DNA from: Paralithodes platypus
Lineage: Eukaryota; Arthropoda; Malacostraca; Decapoda; Lithodidae
Assembly: GCA_032716605.1 (NCBI GenBank)
Contig: CM064573.1
Span: 7,152,543 to 7,216,542, forward strand
Length of the DNA: 64,000 bases
Direction: 5' to 3'
Positions 12,842-22,611 of the stretch are shown in pieces. How positions within the stretch are numbered: position 1 is the first letter of the stretch; each line of letters starts with the position of its first letter. Under the pieces are notes generated by a model. The model was not told the origin of the DNA. It worked only from the letters and a program-made list of their open reading frames with translations, and did no database searches. The position numbers and the translations under genes are program-made.

Positions 12842-13259
12842 GTTCATTACTTTGGTGGGCAGATAGGATATCCACCAAGGAAGAAGTTATTTGATTTAGG
12901 AAGCGACAGCGTTGGTGGAAGTTTGTACTCTAGTGAGTGTCCCTTTATTGAATGATTGATATTTTATCCATCGTAATATGTTTATGGAATATTGTGCAAC
13001 AAATATTTACACAGTGTATTGACTGTGCACGATATGATATTGAAAGAACACAGATGAATATATATATTTCTTCGCTCACTGTTCACTCTTTTTATCAACA
13101 CATTCCCACTAAATCTGGCTGCCTCACCTGCCATCCATTAATATGGAACCAATGATAAATTGCAGAGATTATGGGAGAGATATCCCAGAGCTGTGAACTG
13201 TTGAATAACAATGGTTTCGCAGTGTGATGAATAACAAGGTATTAGTGACTGTGTCCTGT
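12842..13259. other. Old repeat end and non-coding DNA
   Basis: 12842-12910 continues the old repeat split by LINE B. The rest has no recognised feature. Confidence 0.4.
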
Positions 13260-13263
13260 ATGA

Positions 13264-13712
13264 ATAGTCCGGATCCCTGATGTTGTTGGTAACGTGGAAT
13301 AGTCTTATGTCACTGTAGTAAATAGTCTGGATCCCTGGTGTTGTTGTTGTTGGTGTTGTTGGTAACGTGGAATAGTCTTATGTCACTGTAGTAAATAGTT
13401 CGGATCCCTGGTGTTGGTGTTGTTGTTGGTGTTGGTAACGTGGAATAGTCTTATGTCACTGTAGTAAATAGTCTGGATCCCTGGTGGTGTTGTTGTTGGT
13501 GTTGGTAACGTGGAATAGTCGTATGTCACTGTAGTAAATAGTCTGGATCCCTGGTGTTGTTGTTGTTGGTGTTGTTGGTAACGTGGAATAGTCTTATGTC
13601 ACTGTAGTAAATAGTCTGGATCCCTGGTGTTGTTGTTGTTGGTGTTGTTGGTAACGTGGAATAGTCTTATGTCACTGTAGTAAATAGTCCGGATCCCTGG
13701 TGGTGGTGTTGT
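13264..13712. repeat. 73-bp minisatellite with BamHI sites, 7 copies
   Basis: GGATCCCTG recurs at 13271, 13329, 13402, 13475, 13545, 13618 and 13691 (spacings 58, 73, 73, 70, 73, 73). Each unit also has a variable GTT/GGT-rich part and a constant GTGGAATAGTCTTATGTCAC block. Length differences lie in the GTT-rich part. Confidence 0.9.
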
Positions 13713-13769
13713 TTGTGTCTTAAATGTAGTTTGCATGCTTATATAAATACCATATCATGCATAATTTAG

Positions 13770-13920
13770 AAATAATCAAATGTCAGTACTTAGCCTAGTC
13801 GATTGGAACAGTGTAATATAGTTTATATATATTGTACACTACAATATATTTCCATATTCAGTTTTATAATATTATCCTATTATATTGGTTCTATTATGTT
13901 GTAGGCCATGATGCAATGAG
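13770..13920 (+). repeat. Interspersed repeat R1 ending in (TC)n
   Basis: Shares AATGTCAGTACTTAGCCTAG and, at its end, GTTGTAGGCCATGATGCAATG with 33993-34196 on the opposite strand, with diverged sequence between. In both places the block ends directly in a (TC)n tract. Confidence 0.7.
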
Positions 13921-14039
13921 TCTCTCTCTCTGTCTCTCTCTAATCGTCCGATTAGCTTAACCTCAATTGTATGTAAAATGCTAGAAACGGTCATAAGAGA
14001 CAGACTCGTAAATCACTTAGAGGCAAATAACTTACTTAA

Positions 14040-14519
14040 CACCTTATTAGCGGGCTAGGCGGTCTAGCGGACCGTAGCGCCCAGCGGGGTGTTTTTACCC
14101 TAAATAGGGTTGTTTACGTGATCATTTTCATGCCTAAATAAGACCCAGAGCGTAAAACAAGTATCTATCCCTGAAAGGGCATAAACAGAGCTTTCCAATG
14201 ACACCCGAACCATCCTTGTACGACCGCTGGTTCTCTTGCAACGATCGTGCAACACGAGTGCAAAAACCCTGTAATTAGGTAATTTCCCTACATAATTCCC
14301 TGTGTAGCGAGTGAGAGAGGAGAGGGATGGGTGGAAGGCACATCAGTTGGTCCACCGCGGTGGTCGTGAGTTGTCATAGGGTTACTAGGCTGCTCACACC
14401 GCTCAGGTCTCTCTCTCAGCAACATTACGTGCTGAAAATGGCGCACGACATAAGTTGTGAACCGCCAGTTAGTCCAAATTTATTTCACACGACATAAGTT
14501 GCGCGCCGCCAATTAAGGG
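14040..14519 (+). mobile_element. TTAA-flanked piggyBac-like MITE, copy 2
   Basis: A 480-bp insertion flanked by TTAA at 14036-14039 and 14520-14523. The undisturbed LINE A copy at 58960-59000 shows the empty site with a single TTAA. Ends: left CACCTTATTAGCGG, right (reverse complement) CCCTTAATTGGCGG, imperfect TIRs of about 14 bp. No ORF of transposase type. This is the best reference copy of the three. Confidence 0.92.
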
Positions 14520-14865
14520 TTAAAGATACTCAACACGGCTTTCGTAAAAAACGTTCCTGTTTAACAAACCTCTTAGACTTCTTCCACGATATCCTCAACC
14601 TCTACGATGAGAGTAAAGCTGTAGATATTATATACCTTGATTTTCAAAAGGCCTTTGACAAAGTTCCCCACAAACGTTTACTGCTAAAACTAAAAGCACA
14701 TGGAATACAAGACGGTGTGTTGAAATGGATAGAAAATTGGCTCAGCGACAGAAAGCAAAGAGTAGTCATAAACGGTAAGGCATCTAAATGGACCAATGTA
14801 AGTAGCGGGGTACCCCAGCGATCGGTACTAGGACCAATTCTCTTTCATTTACATCAACGACATAG

Positions 14866-15719
14866 ATGAGGGTCTCACCTGTACAATCTCAAAATTTGCT
14901 GACGATACAAAAATTGCAAATAGTGTACTCTCAAAAGAACAAGTTGACGATATGCAACAATCTAGATAAATTGTCATGTTGGGCCCAAATTTGGCAAATG
15001 AGTTTCAATGCGGATAAATGTAAAGTACTACATATCGGATACCTAAATGAGAAAGCAAACTATTCGATGAATGGCACTCAACTTAAGAATGTAAACAGAG
15101 AAACCGATCTGGGAGTAACAATATCGAGTAACCTAAAACCGAGTCAACAATGTTCAGAAGTTGTTAAGAAGGCAAACAAAATAATTGGCTTTATAGGCAG
15201 GTCATTTGAGCATAAATCCAAAGAAGTTATCCTAACTCTTACAATTCCTTAGTCCGCCCTCTTCTGGAATACTGCGTTCAGTCCTGGTGCCCTTATTACC
15301 AAAAAGATTTAAACAAGCTAGAACGAGTTCAACGTAGAGTTACCAAAATGATACCTAGCCTAAAGAACAAACCATACGAAGAGCATCTTAGAGAATTAAA
15401 TCTATTTCCTTTAACCCAGCGCAGATTAAGAGGTGACTTAATTCAAGTGTTCAAAATCATCAAAGGCATCGACAATATGAACTGTAGTAAGTACTTCACT
15501 ATCGACCAATCTAATTACACGCAGGGAAACGGTTGCAAAATTATTGGTAAATCTTTTAACTCACACGAATCTAAGAATTTCTTCTTCAATCGAGTTGTCA
15601 ACTTGTGGAATGGGCTTCCCCGAGACGTTATAGACTGCAGCACCGTTGATTTATTTAAACTCCGCTTAGACAAATATCTCGCATCAAAGCCGCGACTGAC
15701 TGCGTTTGTAAATGAATAA
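14866..15719 (+). pseudogene. LINE A copy 2 RT, palm to C-terminus
   Basis: Two open pieces, 14866-15252 and 15348-15719, belong to one LINE A protein broken by short deletions. The first holds KFADDTKIANS (motif C), WQMSFNADKCKVLHI and KKANKIIGFIGRSF. The second holds IPSLKNKPYE, RRLRGDLIQVF and WNGLPRDVID and ends at the family stop, TFVNE-like in sibling copies. The Met residues are internal and not starts. Confidence 0.85.
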
Positions 15720-15916
15720 CTTTATTTTATCCCCCCCTCAGTTACTAACCCATCTGTCCCCTACTAACTTCCTAATCCTGCCACGGACATTAGTTCCAGG
15801 GCAGTAGTTCCCTTATCCACTCAAAACCACTGTTTGGACACTTGATCCTCAGTGTTTTGGAGGACAAGCAGCCTAGAAGGGTCACTAGATATGTTGTTGC
15901 TTGATTTCCTTTCCTT

Positions 15917-15923
<7 letters not shown>

Positions 15924-15980
<57 letters not shown>
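15924..15980. repeat. (CT)n microsatellite joining LINE A and LINE C
   Basis: Pure CT of about 57 bp, with LINE A 3' tail on its left and truncated LINE C on its right. Confidence 0.95.
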
Positions 15981-15984
<4 letters not shown>

Positions 15985-16720
15985 ACTAGTGAAACTTTTA
16001 TTCCCAACTATAATATGGCAGACTTCAATAGCCTAAGAAATGACCTAAAATATATTAATCTGCATCTCGAAGGTCTCACCAACATTGACGATACATGGGA
16101 AAGATTTAAAGAAATATTCATGAGTGCTCAAAAGAAACATATCCCAATGCGTAAAAGACACAGTAAGAAAATAAACAAACCCCTTTGGTACGATATAAAT
16201 ATCAGTAGAGCAATTAGGGAAAGAAATCGTTTATACAACTTAAAGAGAGAAACAAAGAATAATACCATATGTAAGCAATACCTGGCCGCCAGAAGAAAAG
16301 TAAAATCACTAATAAAAACAGCAAAGAGGAATTATGAAATAAGCATAGCTAAAGATAGTAAAACTAATCCTAAGCAATTTTACAGATACATTAACAGTAG
16401 CAAACAAATCAAAAGCGGGATAGGACCCATACTTAACACTCAAGGTGTTCTAGAAACAGATAGCAAAGACATAGCCTCTACACTTAACAATTATTTCAGC
16501 TCCGTTTTTACCACTGCTGCCAACACGAACACTCCACAAGCTACTAATCAAACAAGCAACATTATGCTCCCTGACTTCAAAATTAGCCAATCAAGCGTCA
16601 CTAGACAGATTGAATTACTGAAAATAAATAAATCTCCCGGCCCAGACCTATTCATCCCTAAAATCCTAAAAATGGTCAAAGATGAAGTTGCCGAACCCCT
16701 AACCAAAATGTTTAACATGT
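15981..16720 (+). pseudogene. LINE C linker and RT N-terminal segment
   Basis: An open frame of about 247 codons carrying a basic linker (KKHIPMRKRHSKKINKPLWY, then ARRKVKSLIKTAKRNY) typical of the region between endonuclease and RT in CR1/Jockey-group LINEs. Next come SKTNPKQFYRYINS, ILNTQGVLETD and LNNYFSSVFTT, then RT motif 0/1 INKSPGPDLFIPKILK. The Ser-Leu run encoded by the CT tract upstream is not part of the protein. The frame stops just inside the SINE insertion. Confidence 0.85.
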
Positions 16721-16924
16721 GCTGAGGGGCACAGGGTGGGGCTTTGGTTTCCCGGGCGTTTCCGCACCCTCCTCAGCTCCCCGCCATGGAGTGGCTTCGG
16801 TCACCCAGGCTTTATTGTGGTCGGCAGGGGGGGTTCTGTGGGGGCACTCGGTTATGGCCTTGGAATTGCTCGGGGCCTTGGGGCTGTTCGGCCAGGCAGC
16901 TTGGGGAACAACAACAACAACAAC
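16721..16924 (+). mobile_element. SINE-like element S1, copy 1, (CAA)n tail
   Basis: A 204-bp insertion starting GCTGAGGGGCACAGGG and ending GGGGAACAACAACAACAAC. It is flanked by a perfect 7-bp target duplication AACATGT at 16714-16720 and 16925-16931. Removing the insert and one duplication restores the LINE C frame. It is nearly identical to 63695-63902 and partly to 39663-39770 (minus). No ORF of its own is meaningful. Retroposition by TPRT is inferred from the tail plus duplication; a pol III promoter was not identified. Confidence 0.88.
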
Positions 16925-18302
16925 AACATGTCACTCCAACATGGACAATTACCCACTGACTGGAAGACAGCGAATATTACACCAATATTTAAAAAGGGAG
17001 ATAAAAAACAACCAGGGAATTACAGACCCATTAGCTTAACTTCCGTTATTGTAAAACTATTAGAATCAATTATAAGAGACGAACTTGTACTTTTCATAGA
17101 GAATAATAATCTTATTAATAATAGTCAACACGGCTTCAGAGCAAAAAAATCATGCCTAACGAACCTTATCGAATTTTATGACAACCTATTTAAGATTAAT
17201 GATTTTACCAAAAGTCTTGATATAGTGTACTTGGACTTCCAGAAGGCCTTCGACAAGGTCCCTCATAATAAATTACTTCAGAAGGTCGAGAATCTAGGAA
17301 TACAAGGCAACACACTTAATTGGATAAGGAATTGGTTAAGCGAAAGAAAACAAAGAGTAATTATTAATGGAGTGGAATCAGAATGGACTCCGGTGACTAG
17401 TGGAGTCCCACAGGGTTCAGTTCTGGGCCCATTATTATTCATAATATATATTAATGATTTAGACAACGGCATTAATAACATAATTTCCAAATTCGCCGAT
17501 AACACTAAAATAGGAAATGCAATAATATCAGAAAGTGATAGAAGTAGCCTGCAATCAGATTTAAACAAGATATCAGAGTGGTCAGAAAATTGGCAGATGC
17601 CCTTTAACGTAAACAAATGCCTGATACTACAAATAGGCTCCCGAAACAACAAATACGAATACCATATGAATGGAGAAAAGATAAAGAGCGTATCACAGAT
17701 AAAAGACCTAGGAGTGCTTATCAATGAAAATCTAAAATCTACAAGCCAATGCACCGCAGCATCTAACAAAGCAAATAGAGCGCTAGGTTTCATTAAAAGA
17801 AATTTTCATTGTCATAGTAAAGACATAGTTGTACCACTATATAAAAGTATTGTGAGGCCACATCTGGAGTATGCTGTGCAGTTTTGGTCTCCCTACTTAA
17901 AAAAAAGACATAGAGAAACTAGAATCCGTTCAGCGTAGAGCAACAAAGTTAATCCCTTCCCTTAGAAATAAGCCATACAATGAGAGATTAAGAGAACTCG
18001 ACCTGTTTTCGCTTAAGAAACGGAGAATAAGGGGACAGCTGATAGAGTGTTTTAAGATACTAAAAGGCTTTAGTAACGTAAATTCTAATAATCTATTTAA
18101 GATAGCCAAAGAAGGTTCCACAAGAGGAAACAAATTAAAACTAACAGGCAGGAAAGCGAACCTAGACATAACTAAAAATTTCTTCACCCACAGTATTATT
18201 AATGAGTGGAATAAGCTCCCTAATGAAGTTATTGACAGTGACTCGATATACACATTTAAAAAAAGGTTAGACATATATCACAGAAAAGTTGGTCTGCAGT
18301 AG
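16925..18302 (+). pseudogene. LINE C reverse transcriptase, main segment
   Basis: Motif order: HGQLPTDWKTANITPIFKKG; NYRPISLTSV; QHGFRAKKSCLTNL; YLDFQKAFDKVPH (motif A, Asp retained); RKQRVIINGVESEW; GVPQGSVLGPLLF (motif B); KFADNTK at 17492-17512, where the second catalytic Asp of motif C is Asn (AAC at 17501-17503). It continues NKANRALGFIKRNF and IVRPHLEYAVQFWSPYL. The A8 run at 17899-17906 then shifts the frame; the rest, RRATKLIPSLRNKPYNERL to the stop after VGLQ, lies in the next frame. Both changes alone would inactivate the enzyme. Confidence 0.9.
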
Positions 18303-18354
18303 AAGCTGATCACTGATAAGAGAACCTGGCGGAAATGAAAACGTTTTCAGTTGG

Positions 18355-18386
<32 letters not shown>

Positions 18387-18661
18387 GAAGGTGTGCATGC
18401 TTTTTCCTTTCCATTTCTAACTATACTATAAATTCCTTCAGGCGATTTCCAAGCCCTGCAAGGTTATTCACTTCTAACTATTTTCATGTACGGCATATTG
18501 CCGGAGGGAGCGGAGGGTGGGGAGAGAGCCTTCATCTTTGCTATCCTTTCCTTCCACTTTCTCTTAGGGTTGCTATCTCTATTAGGATTAAGTCCTGGTC
18601 ACCTCGTAGGGATCGTAAGATCTGTGTGGCCAGTGTATCTATGTAAATCTATGTAAATCTC

Positions 18662-19281
18662 TCGTGTGCTGTTCAGCTATAAACATGAGTCTGGCTGTGA
18701 TGAAGCCTCGTGATAGTGATAACGGCCGATATGTTAACGGAACAGGTTCTTTGGTGGGGATAAGAGGAGGTAGAAAAATAAAAGGAGGATGAGGAAGACT
18801 AGGAGAAAAGTGAAGAGCCAAAGAGAGAGAGATTATGAGACAGATTATAAAACATTTATCATGTATTCTCTTTTCCTAATTCATTTAAGTGGATGTGACT
18901 AAAGCAAAACTAAAATGTGTGTGTGTCCAAACGCATTGAGTAATATGTCTCTGAACCTTACGTCGTTGTTCTTCCGTGTGTGTGTTTAAGAGCTTTTGTG
19001 TCTGTCTGTCAGCTTTAGTGTTTGCTGGCATAATGAACGAAGACAAAGAAGAAGATCCGGGGGAGAAATGGTTGTACAGAAAATAATAAGTAATAATGTT
19101 CGTTGTTCGTTGTTGGCCGTGTTATTATATAAATATATAATCATAGATTATGCAATGTGGCAATGTGCGTAGTACTAGCTTTGTATAATGATGATAATTG
19201 GTTTACGATAGCTGGTTGAGTGTGTTGTCCTCTCAAATACACACACACACGTACACGTCCCGCAGTACTTGATTCTAGGAC
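18662..19281. other. Non-coding stretch
   Basis: No recognised feature except a short (CA)n at 19239-19252. Confidence 0.45.
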
Positions 19282-19380
19282 ATCTATCTATTTATCTATC
19301 TATCTATCTATCTATCTATCTCTCTATTGCCGGACGCCTTACTCCCCTTAATGAGGGTGGCCATACACAGAAGGACATAC
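19282..19380 (-). mobile_element. RTE-like LINE 3' end with GATA tail
   Basis: On the minus strand a remnant of the C-terminal coding end (GHP...GVRQ-stop type, with internal stops) runs into (GATA)n at 19282-19325. The same arrangement, better preserved, is at 58372-58550, where the stop codon TAG is the first part of the GATA tail. Confidence 0.65.
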
Positions 19381-19835
19381 ATTAACTATACAATATTGTA
19401 AAGTCCTCATATATTTGTACTTATTTAATTCAATACTAGCGCCACAAGCCAACACAGTCTAACACAAAGCCTAATGTTATTGAACTTTTTCACTTGCTAC
19501 TTTCATTCAACCATTCACAGCCACCGGTTTATATGTATATTCAATATTACACCTTTTGATCCCATTTAATTGTCACATACACTGACGCACATTCGTATTT
19601 AACTATTGCCATTCAACCGTTATTAGTCATATTAAACCACCTCCATTGATGTCACATCCAATCAACCACCAATATAGTTCATTCATACCCACCATTCATT
19701 CATCTCCTCACGTTCACAGTCAGCAGCGCCAACTATCACTCTGCCGTCAACACTGGATATTCTGTGTCAATTTAGATGGGAGGTTTCTTTGAAGTGAGGA
19801 GGACATTGAAGCTGCCTAATGAAACTTGTTTGTTC

Positions 19836-19839
<4 letters not shown>
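19381..19839. other. Non-coding stretch
   Basis: AT-rich, no recognised feature. Confidence 0.4.

Positions 19840-19916
<77 letters not shown>
19840..19916. repeat. (AT)n microsatellite
   Basis: About 76 bp of pure AT, abutting the 3' end of the Penelope-like element. A shorter (AT)n flanks the other end at 22612-22637. Confidence 0.97.
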
Positions 19917-19919
<3 letters not shown>

Positions 19920-20094
19920 CTTTAATACATACGAGGTTGAAAGAAATGGCAATTTATGCGTTGGAAATGTTATTATTCAAAGTTTCCAGGTCTCTGATGA
20001 GTTTTCGCTGGGTGGCAGGAAGTAGATGAAGGAGATGAGCAAAATTCATGGTGGTACAGGGTTACATAAATGTAAATGATGATACAGGATATAT

Positions 20095-20127
20095 GACGCG
20101 TTTCACTGGACAACCAGCATTATCAAG
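20095..20127 (-). ncRNA. Possible decayed hammerhead ribozyme core in PLE terminus
   Basis: The minus strand reads a CTTGATAAT box, then hairpin CTGG-TTGT-CCAG, then TGAAACGCGTC. This is the order CUGANGA, stem II, GAAA, NUH of a hammerhead, and Penelope-like elements are known to carry such ribozymes in their termini. The first box departs from consensus at two core positions (C3 and G8), and no stem I partner was found. At best it is inactive. Confidence 0.35.
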
Positions 20128-20261
20128 TAAGGATGGAATGATGTAAGGTAAACAGGAAGGGTATATATAGAGGGTGGAGGATCAGAGGAGGCGAAAAACA
20201 AGGGGCAAAAGTCTACTATTGGTGGAGGGGGATTCTGGGAAAGAGAAAGGGGGGAACCGCT

Positions 20262-21064
20262 TCACGCATACGCACTGGATGCGGGATGGTGGTCGGTTGG
20301 TGGGGTCGAAGCTGATTGGCTGCGTGTCGAGGGGCGTGGCCTAAGTTGTGTGGCGCCTGCGGAAGACGAAGCTGAAGGAGGTAGCGCGGGGGGCTGCGTC
20401 AAGGGCACCGGGGGGCGAGGGGGGGTGTTAGGTCCTGTAGGAAAGTGCCTTTTGGCAGAAGGAAGGATCTGAAGGTCCAGAGTTTGGTTGTTGATGTTGG
20501 GATGTAAGGCTTTGATATATGAAGCTTCGAGTATAGGTAATCTCCTTGGGTCACTTTCTTTATCGAGTATGGTGGTGTGTTTCTCTAACTCGTTGCGTGT
20601 GAGGTGAGGGTGGTTAGGGGTGAGATAGTGGTCTTTGATGGCTCCAGCCTGAAGGTGAAGAGTTAGCCGACGTGAAAGACGAGTCTGCGTCATACCAATA
20701 TAGGAATGAGGTCCACAGTCCTCATAATTACAGGTATGTTGGTAAATGACGTGATCGTTGATCATCGGGCTCTTTATCTTGGTGGAGGCTGGTTTGTTGC
20801 GGAGAACGAGGTTGGAGGTCTTGGGGGATTTGTAATAAATTATTAATTTGATTTTGTTTTCCGGGTTGGTTGGGTGGACATGCTTGGAGATTATTTCTTT
20901 TAACACGGCCTCGTCATTTTTGTGTTCAGAGGACATGTAATTGTGGTAGAAGATCTTAATTTCATTGGGGGGGTCAATGTTGGGAGGGCTTTGGGTGTAC
21001 CATTTTTCAAGATGGTGGTTGATGGTGCTGGAGATGTCGGAGTTGGAGTATCCGTTATTTACTA
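20262..21064 (-). pseudogene. Penelope-like GIY-YIG endonuclease region
   Basis: The minus frame from about 21064 to the stop at 20262 begins LVNNGYSNSDISSTINHHL, out of phase by one base with the RT frame upstream. Counting from the Met at 20936, the GIY-YIG-type core is VIYQ at residues 63-66 and YIG at 79-81. Cysteines precede it and TRLSRRLTLH follows. The last about 60 residues are Pro/Ser/Thr-rich. In intact elements this domain nicks target DNA for reverse transcription. Confidence 0.88.
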
Positions 21065-22078
21065 AAACTTGGGATAGTCTCTAGTTCCTGGTGGGTGTCG
21101 GCCCAGGTAGAGCAGTGCGTGAGGGCTCTCCTAACATAGGCGGAGATGGAGGATAGAAGATAACGGCGGGGGCATTCACTATCGCCGTTGAGGCATTGTC
21201 CTGTGTTAGTTGGTTTAATGTAGACGGTGGTTTTGAACCCATGGTCGTTCAGAGCTACGAGGATGTCGAGGAAGGGGAGTTGTCCATTGTTAGATTTTTC
21301 AAAGGTGAAGTTAAGTCCGGAGGAGGTCATGAAGCGACGCTGGAGTTCCTGTAGTTCGTGGAGGTCCTTGATTTGCACGAAGATGTCATCCACGTATATA
21401 CAGTAGACGGCGGGTCGTTGGGCAGCTAGGAGCTCTTCCTCGATGGTACCCATGAAAAAGTTCGCAAAAAGAACTCCTAGAGGGCTGCCCATCGCCACAC
21501 CGTCTATCTGCTTGTACATGTTGCCCCGGGGGCAAAGGAAGGGGGCCTCCTTGGTACATAGCTCCAGTAGTGTTTTCAGGGCCTTCTCCGGGATGTCAAG
21601 TTTTGGTGTATCAGGGCAATGATAAATTCGACGTAGAATCATGTCAATGGTCCTATCCACTGGCACGTTGGTGAACAGGCTTTCTACGTCGAGAGAGGCG
21701 ATTGTGTGGTTGTTGTTACGGGGGGCGTCTCATAAAATTTCCAAGAAATCGTGGGCTGAGTTAAGGTTGAATTGGCTGGGCACGTAGGGGGTGAGGAGGT
21801 TGTTCAGGGCCTTGGCGATCTGGTAGGTGGCAGTGGGGATCTGGGAGATGATGGGGCGGAGGGGGTTCCCAGGTTTGTGTGTTTTGATGGTTCCGTACGC
21901 ATAACCAGGGGTGTATTCTCCGACGAGTTTTTTAAGGTGGATCCCTCCTTGTTTGGCGTTGATGGCGGTGATGGTGGTGTTGGCAGTGCGTTTGATTTCG
22001 TCGGTTGGGTTGCGGGTGATCTTTTAAAATTTGGTGTTGTCACTTAAGATGACGTCCATTTTTCTAAGATATTCCTCC
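21055..22078 (-). pseudogene. Penelope-like reverse transcriptase
   Basis: The open part 21055-21666 has MGSPLG in GVAMGSPLG at residues 56-64 and the catalytic YVDD at residues 91-94, both intact, then LPFLDILVALN and IKPTNTGQCLNGDS. The same frame continues upstream through NNNHTIASLDVESLFTNVP, EIL-stop-DAPR (TGA at about 21730; the plus copy has CGA) and LRPIISQIPTATYQIAKAL to about 22078, with one more stop near 22026. It encodes the RT of a Penelope-like element; the N-terminus is not present upstream of the head-to-head junction. Confidence 0.9.
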
Positions 22079-22081
22079 TTG

Positions 22082-22600
22082 CCCCATCATCTCCCAGATC
22101 CCCACTGCCACCTACCAGATCGCCAAGGCCCTGAACAACCTCCTCACCCCTACGTGCCCAGCCAATTCAAGCTTAACTCAGCCCACGATTTCTTGGAAAT
22201 TTTACGAGACGCCCCCCGTAACAACAACCACACAATCGCCTCTCTCGACGTAGAAAGCCTGTTCACCAACGTGCCAGTGGATAGGACCATTGACATGATT
22301 CTACGTCGAATTTATCATTGCCCTGATACACCAACACTGGACATCACGGAGAAGGCCCTGAAAACACTACTGGAGCTATGTACCAAGGAGGCCCCCTTCC
22401 TTTGCCCCCGGGGCAACATGTACAAGCAGATAGACGGTGTGGCGATGGGCAGCCCCTTAGGAGTTGCTCATCTCCTTCATCTACTTCCTGCCACCCAGCG
22501 AAAACTCATCAGAGACCTGGAAACTTTGAATAATAAAATTTCCAACGCAGAAATTGCCATTTCTTTCAACCTCGTATGTATTAAAGAAAATTGATTACCT
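22082..22600 (+). mobile_element. Penelope-like element, inverted internally deleted copy
   Basis: Inverted copy of the adjacent element. 22082-22465 repeats the RT piece from LPDPHCHLPDRQG/PIISQ to GVAMGSPLG; it then jumps directly to the terminal region (AHLLHLLPATQRKLIRDLE) ending at 22600. So RT palm, YVDD and endonuclease are deleted. The breakpoint after GGAGTT shows a 2-bp TT microhomology. Abuts the minus copy head-to-head at about 22081. Confidence 0.85.
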
Positions 22601-22611
22601 GGCTTTACTAA

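Larger units (their letters stand above)
13945..15925 (+). mobile_element. LINE A copy 2 between two (CT)n tracts
   Basis: A 5'-truncated LINE A inserted between (CT)n at 13921-13944 and (CT)n at 15924-15980. Segment 1 (13945-14039) starts at RT PISLTSIVCKMLETVIRDRL. A TTAA element at 14040-14519 interrupts it, and the frame resumes at KDTQHGFRKKRSCLTNLLDF. Downstream motifs include [31 protein letters not shown] (family: QGS), FADDTKIA, DKCKVLHIGY, RRLRGDLIQVFKIIKG and VNLWNGLPRDVIDC, ending at 15719. Three small deletions (about 14850 and 14957, 2 bp each; about 15240, 1 bp) break the frame. The 3' UTR is about 200 bp, with one CTTTGTACTC tail unit. Confidence 0.92.
15981..18661 (+). mobile_element. 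LINE C copy 1
   Basis: A non-LTR retrotransposon 5'-truncated after the endonuclease. Segment 1 (15981-16720) is the linker and RT start: RERNRLYNLKRETK, YYxFSSVFTT-like ending, and LLKINKSPGPD. A SINE-like insertion at 16721-16924 splits it at Asn-Met-Ser; the frame is exact without it. Segment 2 runs to a stop at 18300-18302. The 3' UTR includes a 32-bp poly-A (18353-18384) and a conserved end, CTATTAGGATTAAGTCCTGG to two ATCTATGTAA units at 18636-18658. Defects: FADN at motif C and a one-base slip in the A8 run at 17899-17906. Confidence 0.92.
19917..22081 (-). mobile_element. Penelope-like element, minus copy
   Basis: Read from 22081 leftwards: RT N-part (YGTIKTHKPGNPLRPIISQ and TYQIAKALNNLLTPYVPS), RT core, a one-base frame break near 21060, GIY-YIG endonuclease, a proline-rich end, then about 340 bp of terminal region to 19917. 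The terminal region holds an ATG-initiated short frame (FAHLLHLLPATQRKLIRDLE). Penelope-like elements carry RT plus GIY-YIG endonuclease and terminal repeats. The element is dead: there are stops at about 22026 and 21731 plus the frame break. Confidence 0.92.

Noticed and set aside
16719..17039. Plus-strand ORFs beginning inside the SINE with a Gln or Asn run from (CAA)n (also 63597-63932)
   Set aside because: They read through S1 and its tail; only the part after 16924 belongs to LINE C.
21772..22047. Plus-strand Gly/Val-rich ORF and minus Pro/Ser-rich ORF over the Penelope-like RT
   Set aside because: Shadow frames of the RT frame, which shows conserved motifs.
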